Shown piece by piece: positions 6,061-11,346 of a DNA stretch of 11,346 nt. The notes beneath the pieces are model-generated. The model had not been told where the DNA came from, did no database searches, and saw only the letters and a list, made by a program, of their open reading frames with translations. This DNA comes from JADJWR01 sp964509545 (GTDB lineage: Bacteria; Pseudomonadota; Gammaproteobacteria; Burkholderiales; Burkholderiaceae_F), in assembly GCA_964509545.1 (NCBI GenBank), contig CAZDXQ010000078.1:1-11346 (forward strand), written 5' to 3'. Position 1 is the first letter of the stretch; each line of letters opens with the position of its first letter. Made by a program: the position numbers and the translations under genes.

Positions 6061-7081
6061 ACTCGTCGACCTGCGCAGCGACACCGTCACCCGACCCGGG
6101 CCCGGCATGCGCCGGGCCATGTTTGAGGCCGAGGTCGGCGACGACGTTTTCGGCGACGATCCGACCGTCAACCGGCTGCAGGCGCTGTTGGCGGAAGTGC
6201 TCGGCTTCGAAGCGGGCCTGTTCATGCCGAGCGGCACGCAGAGCAATCTCGCCGCGCTGATGACGCATTGCCAGCGCGGCGACGAGGTTCTGCTCGGCCA
6301 GCACGCGCACACCTACAGGTACGAAGGCGGTGGCGCCGCGGCGCTCGGTTCGATTCAACCGCAGCCGCTGGAGCACGAGGCCGACGGCTCGATCGCGCTC
6401 GACCGCATCGCCGCCGCGATCAAGCCCGACGATCCGCACTTCGCGCGCACGCGGCTGCTGGCCCTGGAGAACACGATCGGCGGCAAGGTGCTGCCGCTGC
6501 CGTACCAGCACGCGGCGATCGGGCTGGCGAACGAGCGGGGACTCGCTACGCACCTCGACGGCGCGCGGCTGTTCAACGCCGCCGTCGCGCTCGGCGTCGC
6601 GCCGCGCGAGGTCGCCGCCGGCTTCGACTCGGTAGCCGTGTGCCTGAGCAAGGGCTTGGGGGCGCCCGTCGGCAGCGTTCTGCTCGGCTCGCGCGAGTTC
6701 ATCGACCGCGCCCGCCGCCCGCGCAAGATGCTCGGCGGCGGGCTTCGCCAGGCCGGCGTGCTGGCCGCTGCCGGCATCTATGCGCTCGAACACAACGTCG
6801 CGCGGCTGGCCGACGACCATGCGAACGCCCGGCGGCTGGCCGACGGGCTGGAACGGATCGACGAGCTCGTCGTCGACGGGCCGCACACCAACATGGTGTT
6901 CGTCACGGTTCCGACCGCCCGGCTGAGCCCGCTTCAGGACTACCTGCAGCAGCAGGGCGTTCTGACGCTGGCGCGTTCGCCGACTGTGCGGCTGGTGACC
7001 CACCTCGATGTCGATAAGGCAGGCGTCGATCGTGCGGTACGGGCCTTCGCCGATTTCTTCGCGCAGCGGCTCGGAGGTTGA
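6047..7081 (+). CDS. ltaE: Low-specificity L-threonine aldolase (PLP)
   Basis: The 344-residue product belongs to the beta-eliminating-lyase/threonine aldolase fold type I PLP enzymes. These split L-threonine or L-allo-threonine to glycine and acetaldehyde and also cleave other beta-hydroxy amino acids. Signatures are LVDLRSDTVTRP at the N-terminus, GDDVFGDDPTVNRL, FMPSGTQSNLAAL, the stacking His86 (GQHAHTYRYEGGG), LALENTIGGKVLPL, HLDGARLFNAAVAL with Asp171 and Arg174, and the Schiff-base Lys202 in CLSKGLGAPVGS. Length fits LtaE (about 333 aa in E. coli). ATG 6047 overlaps the trpE 3' end by 14 nt in another frame, so it is very likely co-transcribed and translationally coupled with trpE. It ends one base before the trpG start and supplies trpG's ribosome binding site. 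A threonine aldolase inside the trp cluster is unusual. Confidence 0.95.
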   Translation: MATSELVDLRSDTVTRPGPGMRRAMFEAEVGDDVFGDDPTVNRLQALLAEVLGFEAGLFMPSGTQSNLAALMTHCQRGDEVLLGQHAHTYRYEGGGAAALGSIQPQPLEHEADGSIALDRIAAAIKPDDPHFARTRLLALENTIGGKVLPLPYQHAAIGLANERGLATHLDGARLFNAAVALGVAPREVAAGFDSVAVCLSKGLGAPVGSVLLGSREFIDRARRPRKMLGGGLRQAGVLAAAGIYALEHNVARLADDHANARRLADGLERIDELVVDGPHTNMVFVTVPTARLSPLQDYLQQQGVLTLARSPTVRLVTHLDVDKAGVDRAVRAFADFFAQRLGG

Positions 7082-7082
7082 G

Positions 7083-7655
7083 ATGCTGCTGATGATCGAC
7101 AACTACGACTCCTTTACCTACAACCTGGTGCAGTACTTCGGCGAACTGGGCGAAGATGTGCGCGTCTACCGCAACGACGAGATCAGCGGCGACGACATCG
7201 CGGCGATGAAGCCGGCGCGCATCTGCATCTCACCCGGCCCGTGTACACCGTCGGAAGCAGGCATCTCGCTCGACGTCATCCGCCGCTTCGCGGGCCAGGT
7301 GCCGATCCTCGGCGTGTGCCTCGGCCACCAGGCGATCGGCCACGCTTTCGGCGGCAGGGTGATCCGCGCCAAGGCGCTGATGCACGGCAAGACGGCGGCC
7401 ATCGAGCACCTGGGCGTCGGCGTATTCGCCGGCTTGCCGAGCCCGTTCACTGCCACGCGCTACCACTCGCTGGCTGTGGAGCGCGAGTCGCTGCCCGAGT
7501 GCCTCGAGGTGACGGCGTGGACGGCCGACGGCGAGATCATGGGCCTGCGGCACAAGTCGCTGGCGGTCGAGGGTGTGCAGTTCCATCCGGAGTCGATCGC
7601 GTCCGAGTACGGCCATGAACTGCTGAAGAACTTCCTCGCGCGGGGGCGGGCGTGA
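7083..7655 (+). CDS. trpG: Anthranilate synthase component II, glutamine amidotransferase
   Basis: TrpG hydrolyses glutamine and channels ammonia to TrpE; in many bacteria the same protein also serves PabB in folate synthesis. The 190-residue product is a stand-alone class I amidotransferase with no TrpD fusion. It shows MIDNYDSFTYNLVQYFGELG at the N-terminus, the oxyanion region SPGPCTPSEAG (50-60), the nucleophile Cys79 in GVCLGHQAIG, the HGK (101-103) and YHSL motifs, and His168/Glu170 in VQFHPESI. The start is fixed by GGAGG (7073-7077) 5 nt before the ATG; an ATG at 7092 is possible but less well placed. Its stop overlaps the GTG of the next gene (GTGA). Confidence 0.98.
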   Translation: MLLMIDNYDSFTYNLVQYFGELGEDVRVYRNDEISGDDIAAMKPARICISPGPCTPSEAGISLDVIRRFAGQVPILGVCLGHQAIGHAFGGRVIRAKALMHGKTAAIEHLGVGVFAGLPSPFTATRYHSLAVERESLPECLEVTAWTADGEIMGLRHKSLAVEGVQFHPESIASEYGHELLKNFLARGRA

Positions 7656-8068
7656 TCCCTGCGCTGCTTCTTGCCGCCGGAGTAATGGCGGCGTGGTCCG
7701 GCGCGGCCGCAGCCGGCGCGCTGGACGAATGTTCGCGGCGCGTTCGGACTCAGGCTGAGATGACGCCCTGCCTGAACGCGCAGAAAAAGGCGGCGACCGA
7801 CGAAATGCTGGAGCAGTTCCTCGCTGTCGAGCAGTCGCTTGCCGCGCTGGAGAAGGAAACGGGCCGCAGCGGCAAGGTGTCGCTGCTGAAGCAATCGCAG
7901 CGCGACTTCGAGCGCTATCTGAACTCGCACTGCCAGGTGGTGCTGCGCGCCTACGAATCCGGCGCCAGCCTCGCCCAGCTGGGCTGCGAGGTCGACCTGC
8001 TGCGCAGCCGCGAGGCGCTGCTGCGGATGCTGGCGCCGGCCACGGAAGACAAGAAGGCGAAGGAGTAA
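7652..8068 (+). CDS. Secreted LprI/DUF1311-like protein within the trp operon
   Basis: The 138-residue product begins with a hydrophobic signal-like segment (about residues 3-21, ending in a run of Ala), though with no positive charge before it. It then has the DUF1311 (LprI N-terminal-like) pattern: CSRRVRTQAEMTPCLNAQ, an amphipathic helical middle, LLKQSQRDFERYLNSHC, and a final segment with CEVDLLRSREALLRML. The four mature cysteines (27, 40, 94, 112) suggest two disulfides, consistent with the periplasm. LprI itself is a mycobacterial lysozyme inhibitor; most DUF1311 proteins have no known function, and inhibition is not shown here. The GTG start overlaps the trpG stop as GTGA. The end of the gene, AAGGAG at 8060-8065, is the trpD ribosome binding site. 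It is therefore embedded in the operon between trpG and trpD. The family call comes from pattern recognition only. Confidence 0.82.
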   Translation: MIPALLLAAGVMAAWSGAAAAGALDECSRRVRTQAEMTPCLNAQKKAATDEMLEQFLAVEQSLAALEKETGRSGKVSLLKQSQRDFERYLNSHCQVVLRAYESGASLAQLGCEVDLLRSREALLRMLAPATEDKKAKE

Positions 8069-8072
8069 CGAA

Positions 8073-9104
8073 ATGGCGATCACCCCCACCGAAGCGCTGG
8101 TCCGCTGCATCGAGCACCGCGAGATCTTCCACGACGAGATGCTGTCGCTTTGGCGCAAGCTGATGAGCGGCGAGCTGACGCCGGTGCAGATCGCCGGCCT
8201 GATCATGGGCCTGCGGGTGAAGAAGGAGACGATCGGCGAGATCGCCGCCGCGGCGCAGATCATGCGCGAGTTCGCCACCAAGGTGCCGGTGGCCGATCAG
8301 ACTGGCCTCGTCGACATCGTCGGCACCGGCGGCGATTCGTCGCACACGTTCAACATCTCGACGGCGTCGATGTTCGTCGCTGCCGCCGCCGGCGCGCGCG
8401 TGGCCAAGCACGGCGGCCGCTCGGTGTCGTCCAGTTCCGGCGCGGCCGACGTGCTCGAGGCCTTCGGCGCCAACATCAACCTGAGCCCGGACAAGGTCGC
8501 GACCTGCCTGGCCGAGACCGGCATCGGCTTCATGTTCGCGCCCAACCATCACGCGGCGATGAAGCACGCCGCGCCGGTGCGCAAGGAGCTCGGCGTTCGC
8601 ACCATCTTCAACATCCTGGGACCCTTGACCAATCCAGCCGGCGCGCCGAACCAGCTACTCGGCGTCTTTCATCCCGATCTCGTCGGCATTCAGGTGCGGG
8701 TGCTGGAACGGCTGGGCAGCCGGCACGTGCTGGTCGTCTACGGCAAGGACGGCATGGACGAGGTCTCGTTGGGCGCGGCGACGATGGTCGGCGAACTAAA
8801 GAACGGCGAGGTGCGCGAGTACGAGATCCACCCCGAGGATTTCGGCCTGTCGATGGTGTCGAACAGGGGGCTGAAGGTCGGCAACGCCGGCGAGTCGCGG
8901 GCGATGATCCTGGAGGCGCTGGAGAACACGCCGGGAACGCCGCGCGAGATCGTGGTGCTCAACGCCGGCGTGGCGCTGTACGCGGCCGACGTCGCCGCCT
9001 CGATCGACGACGGCATCCGCATGGCGCGCGAGGCGATCGCCAGCGGCGCGGCGAAGAAGAAACTCGATGCCTTCGTCGCCACCACGCGGAAGCTCGCCGC
9101 GTGA
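8073..9104 (+). CDS. trpD: Anthranilate phosphoribosyltransferase
   Basis: TrpD transfers the phosphoribosyl group from PRPP to anthranilate, the second step of the pathway. The 343-residue product has the small helical N-terminal domain and the glycosyltransferase family 3 core. PRPP-binding GTGGDSSHTFNIST spans residues 84-97, followed by KHGGRSVSSSSGAADVLEA (112-130). Anthranilate-site NHHAAMKHAAPVR and VRTIFNILGPLTNPA come next, with the Mg-binding DE pair at 229-230 in GKDGMDEVS. AAGGAG (8060-8065), lying across the end of the preceding gene, sits 7 nt before ATG 8073, a strong start. Spacing and shared signals show co-transcription with trpG and the DUF1311-like gene. Confidence 0.98.
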   Translation: MAITPTEALVRCIEHREIFHDEMLSLWRKLMSGELTPVQIAGLIMGLRVKKETIGEIAAAAQIMREFATKVPVADQTGLVDIVGTGGDSSHTFNISTASMFVAAAAGARVAKHGGRSVSSSSGAADVLEAFGANINLSPDKVATCLAETGIGFMFAPNHHAAMKHAAPVRKELGVRTIFNILGPLTNPAGAPNQLLGVFHPDLVGIQVRVLERLGSRHVLVVYGKDGMDEVSLGAATMVGELKNGEVREYEIHPEDFGLSMVSNRGLKVGNAGESRAMILEALENTPGTPREIVVLNAGVALYAADVAASIDDGIRMAREAIASGAAKKKLDAFVATTRKLAA

Positions 9105-9124
9105 GCGGCGGGCGCGCCGCCTGC

Positions 9125-9130
9125 CACAAT
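9125..9130 (+). promoter_or_regulatory. -10-like box immediately upstream of trpC
   Basis: CACAAT lies in the 33-bp gap between trpD and trpC, with exactly 7 nt between it and the trpC ATG. A start of transcription 6-8 nt after the box would fall at or next to the ATG, giving a leaderless message. No Shine-Dalgarno precedes trpC, which fits. The -35 area (GTGAGC) matches only three of six bases. Confidence 0.35.
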
Positions 9131-9137
9131 CCGGCGC

Positions 9138-9926
9138 ATGAGCGACATCCTGCAGAGGATCCTTGCCGTCAAGCGCGAGGAGATCGCGGCCGCCAGCGCG
9201 GCCGAATCACTGGCGTCATTGCGCGCTCGCGCCGCCGAGCGGCGCGACCTGCGCGACTTCGAGGGCGCGCTGCGTGCCCGCATCGGCGCCGGGCGCGCTG
9301 CGGTGATCGCCGAAGTGAAGAAGGCGTCGCCGTCGAAGGGCGTGCTGCGCGAAAACTTCGACCCGGCGGCGATCGGCGCCAGCTACGCGCGTGGCGGCGC
9401 AGCCTGCCTGTCGGTGCTGACCGACAGGCAGTTCTTCCAGGGCGCGCCGGATCACCTCGACGACGCCCGCCGCGCCAGCGGCCTGCCGGCGTTGCGCAAG
9501 GATTTCATCATCGACGAGTACCAGGTGGCGCAGGCGCGCGCCTGGGGCGCCGATTGCATTCTGCTGATCGTCGCCGCGCTGGCGCCGGCGCAGCTCGCCG
9601 AGCTGGAGGCCGCGGCACGCGAACTCGGCATGGCGGTGCTGGTCGAGGTGCACGACGCGCGCGAACTGGACAGTGCGCTGGCGCTGAAGACTCGGCTCAT
9701 CGGCGTCAACAACCGCAACCTGCGCACGTTCGAAGTGTCGCTCGCCACCACGCTCGAACTGCTGCCGCGCATCGACAGCAGCCGGCTGGTGGTCACCGAA
9801 AGCGGCATCCTCGCCCCGGCCGACGTGGCGAAGATGCGTGCGGCCGGGGTGCATGCGTTCCTGGTTGGCGAGGCCTTCATGCGCGCGGCCGATCCCGGAG
9901 CCGAACTGGCGCGGCTGTTCGCCTGA
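9138..9926 (+). CDS. trpC: Indole-3-glycerol-phosphate synthase
   Basis: TrpC closes the indole ring, turning 1-(2-carboxyphenylamino)-1-deoxyribulose 5-phosphate into indole-3-glycerol phosphate with loss of CO2. The 262-residue product is a stand-alone (beta/alpha)8 barrel, not fused to TrpF. Visible elements are the N-terminal MSDILQRILAVKREEI helix, Glu59 and Lys61 in IAEVKKASPSKG, the catalytic Lys121 in ALRKDFIIDEYQV, Glu170 in VLVEVHD, Asn191 in GVNNRNLRTFEV, and Glu221-Ser222 in VTESGI. It follows trpD by 33 bp with no ribosome binding site and a -10-like box just before the ATG. It is the last gene of the cluster and is convergent with the MFS gene. Confidence 0.98.
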   Translation: MSDILQRILAVKREEIAAASAAESLASLRARAAERRDLRDFEGALRARIGAGRAAVIAEVKKASPSKGVLRENFDPAAIGASYARGGAACLSVLTDRQFFQGAPDHLDDARRASGLPALRKDFIIDEYQVAQARAWGADCILLIVAALAPAQLAELEAAARELGMAVLVEVHDARELDSALALKTRLIGVNNRNLRTFEVSLATTLELLPRIDSSRLVVTESGILAPADVAKMRAAGVHAFLVGEAFMRAADPGAELARLFA

Positions 9927-9972
9927 GCGGCAAACAGGCTTGCTGCGCGCGGAGCGTGTGCAGCGTGTACCT

Positions 9973-10010
9973 CGCCACGCCCCTCGGCTCGACCTCGGGG
10001 CGGCTTGGCG
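9973..10010. terminator. GC-rich hairpin downstream of trpC
   Basis: CGCCA then CGCCCC (9973-9983) can pair with GGGGCG (9997-10002) and TGGCG (10006-10010), with a 3-nt bulge and a 13-nt loop. It sits 47 nt after the trpC stop in a convergent intergenic region. No U-tract follows, so it may be a weak or Rho-assisted terminator. Confidence 0.35.
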
Positions 10011-10033
10011 CGGAATCGGCGCAGCTTCCCGAA

Positions 10034-10052
10034 TGCGGTCGTGGCGACCGCA
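10034..10052. terminator. Perfect 8-bp hairpin between trpC and the MFS gene
   Basis: TGCGGTCG (10034-10041) and CGACCGCA (10045-10052) form a perfect stem around the loop TGG. It lies 11 nt beyond the end of the MFS gene on the minus strand and downstream of trpC on the plus strand, where a bidirectional terminator would be expected. Neither side has a clear U-run. Confidence 0.45.
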
Positions 10053-10062
10053 ATGGCCTGCG

Positions 10063-11280
10063 TCAGGGCTTCGCCGTGGCCGGCAGCCAGACGGCGGCAG
10101 CGAAGGTGACGGCGGCAATGGCTGCCATCGTCAGCAGCAGGAAGTCGAAGCCGGAACTCTTGACCACCGGGCCAAGCAGATAGACGGCGAGCGAGCTGAT
10201 CGAGAACGAGATCGCCAGTCGGGCGCCGGCCACGCGCGAGCGGATGCGGTCGTCGACGAAACGGACGATGATCGCGTCGATGAAGGGGATCGCACCGAAC
10301 ACGACGCCCATGAACAGCACGATGAGCACAAAAAACGCCCAGCCCTGCGCCTGCGAAGCGAGGGCGAACAGCGGGATCTGCAGGGCGACGATCGCCAGCA
10401 GCAGCCGCTTGATCGGCAGCCGGTCGATGAGGCCGCCCACCAGCAACTGCGCGAACGAGGCGATCGCATAGACCAGCGCCAGCAGCAGGCCGAGGACGGC
10501 CGGGTCGCTGACCACCGCGGCCATGCGTTCGCGCAGCAGTTCAGTGTTGCCGTTGGTCGTGAAGTTGAACAGCAGCGCGCCGGTGGTGGCGATGACGGTG
10601 ATCACCGCCACCACGCGCACCAGTACTGCGGGCGGCAGCGCGTTGCCCGCCGCCTTGCGCCGCGTCGGCGGTTCGCCTTCGGCAGGCGACAGGCGCGCGA
10701 ACAGCCATCCGCAGCCGATCGAGACCAGCGCCGGCACGACGAAGGCCATGCGCCAGCCGAAGTACTTGACGATCAGGCCGGTGATGAGCGCCGCCAGTGC
10801 GATGCCCAGATTTCCAGCCAGGCCGTTGATGCCGATTGTCCGTCCGGGGCGCTTGGCGTCGCGCAGCAGCATCGGGATCCCGACCGGGTGATAAATGGCC
10901 GAGAACACGCCCATGATGGTCAGCGCGATGGCGATCTGCCACGGCCCCGTCGACACGGCCACCAGCAGCAGCGAGGCGCCGAGTCCGTGGAAGAAGGTCA
11001 GCATCATCGGCCGCCGGCCCCAGGTGTCGCCGAGCCGCCCGGCCGGCAGCGAGCCGAAACCGAAGGCGAAGAAGGCACCGGTGGCGTACGGCATCAGGTC
11101 TTCCCAGCGCGAAAAGCCGAAGTCCACCGCGATGCTCGACACCGCGGTGGCGAAGATCAGCAGCACCCAGTGGTCGACGGCATGGGCCACGTTCAGCAGC
11201 AGTTCCCACGCGGCGCGGCGTTCGCGCGCTGCGGTTGGCGCCGCGGCAGACGTGGTTGCGCTGATGTTCGGGATCGACAT
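10063..11280 (-). CDS. Major facilitator superfamily transporter
   Basis: The 405-residue product has twelve predicted membrane helices in two halves, joined by a charged cytoplasmic loop around residues 196-213 (LSPAEGEPPTRRK). MFS motif A, GRLGDTWGRR, is at 81-90 between helices 2 and 3, and a related GGLIDRLPIKRLL follows in the second half. An AIYHPVGIPML segment (about 128-138) resembles the YHPxG signature seen in fosmidomycin-resistance-like MFS exporters, but the substrate cannot be told from sequence. ATG 11280 gives a 22-residue polar N-terminal tail before helix 1. There is no Shine-Dalgarno, and a TACACT box ends 7 nt upstream. It is convergent with trpC and has no evident functional link to tryptophan. 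Confidence 0.93.
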   Translation of the reverse strand: MSIPNISATTSAAAPTAARERRAAWELLLNVAHAVDHWVLLIFATAVSSIAVDFGFSRWEDLMPYATGAFFAFGFGSLPAGRLGDTWGRRPMMLTFFHGLGASLLLVAVSTGPWQIAIALTIMGVFSAIYHPVGIPMLLRDAKRPGRTIGINGLAGNLGIALAALITGLIVKYFGWRMAFVVPALVSIGCGWLFARLSPAEGEPPTRRKAAGNALPPAVLVRVVAVITVIATTGALLFNFTTNGNTELLRERMAAVVSDPAVLGLLLALVYAIASFAQLLVGGLIDRLPIKRLLLAIVALQIPLFALASQAQGWAFFVLIVLFMGVVFGAIPFIDAIIVRFVDDRIRSRVAGARLAISFSISSLAVYLLGPVVKSSGFDFLLLTMAAIAAVTFAAAVWLPATAKP

Positions 11281-11287
11281 CGACGGC

Positions 11288-11293
11288 AGTGTA
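11288..11293 (-). promoter_or_regulatory. -10-like box immediately upstream of the MFS gene
   Basis: On the minus strand TACACT (four of six to the -10 consensus) is followed by 7 nt and then the ATG. This is the same spacing as CACAAT before trpC and could give a leaderless transcript. No -35 hexamer is convincing. Confidence 0.3.
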
Positions 11294-11346
11294 GAACCTA
11301 TCTCAGAATCCCCGACGGTCGCGTTGTGACGAGAAGCGGCCGGATG

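Noticed and set aside
4321..6312. 663-codon open frame on the minus strand opposite trpE
   Set aside because: It is the antisense of a clearly conserved trpE and ltaE start, has low-complexity Arg/Ala/Gln-rich content and no domain signature; long antisense frames are common at this GC content.
7230..8567. 445-codon minus-strand frame opposite trpG, the DUF1311-like gene and trpD
   Set aside because: A shadow of three supported genes, with biased composition and no start signal.
8150..10183. 677-codon plus-strand frame across trpD and trpC
   Set aside because: It is out of frame with two well-recognised enzymes and is dominated by Arg, Gly and Ala with no motifs.
11344..11346. ATG at the last three bases as the start of a divergent gene
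   Set aside because: GAGAAG lies upstream, but no coding sequence is visible beyond the start codon, so it cannot be supported.

Overview
The window is a GC-rich chromosomal segment whose gene block (mltA, apaG, rpe, gph, trpE-trpG-trpD-trpC) is typical of Betaproteobacteria. I infer a betaproteobacterium of the Burkholderiales/Rhodocyclales type from gene order and protein character. No species is claimed. There are no RNA genes, insertion sequences, CRISPR arrays or phage genes.

Left part (1-2515): mltA (lytic transglycosylase lipoprotein, minus) runs off the left edge. Its start overlaps, head to head, a 33-codon membrane microprotein gene on the plus strand. That microprotein gene converges on apaG (minus) with 3 bp between them. 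apaG is divergent from rpe (plus) across 49 bp. Middle (2543-4363): a membrane diguanylate cyclase gene (minus) lies between rpe and gph, two genes that usually sit together ahead of the trp genes in this class. gph (plus) encodes phosphoglycolate phosphatase.

Tryptophan cluster (4360-9926, plus): immediately after gph, and overlapping its stop codon as ATGA, is an unlisted 29-codon ORF with four Trp codons, two of them close to its stop. It is followed by RNA segments that can form mutually exclusive 1:2, 2:3 and 3:4 pairings before trpE. I read this as a trpL leader peptide and attenuator. The structural genes follow as trpE, ltaE (threonine aldolase), trpG, a secreted LprI/DUF1311-like protein, trpD and trpC. 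ltaE and the DUF1311-like gene are tightly nested, with overlaps of 14 and 3 nt, so two non-tryptophan genes appear to be co-transcribed with the pathway. trpC stands slightly apart, with no Shine-Dalgarno and a -10-like box 7 nt before its ATG, so it may also have its own leaderless transcript. TrpE with TrpG makes anthranilate, TrpD adds the phosphoribosyl group, and TrpC closes the indole ring. trpF, trpB and trpA are not here and are presumably elsewhere, as is usual in this class.

Right part (9927-11346): a convergent intergenic region carries two GC-rich hairpins, followed by an MFS transporter gene (minus). Its start also lacks a Shine-Dalgarno and has a -10-like box 7 nt upstream.

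The most notable items are the trpL attenuator candidate, the two foreign-function genes embedded in the trp operon, the diguanylate cyclase between rpe and gph, and the microprotein overlapping the mltA start. No wholly new multi-gene system is evident. Most of the window is primary metabolism.
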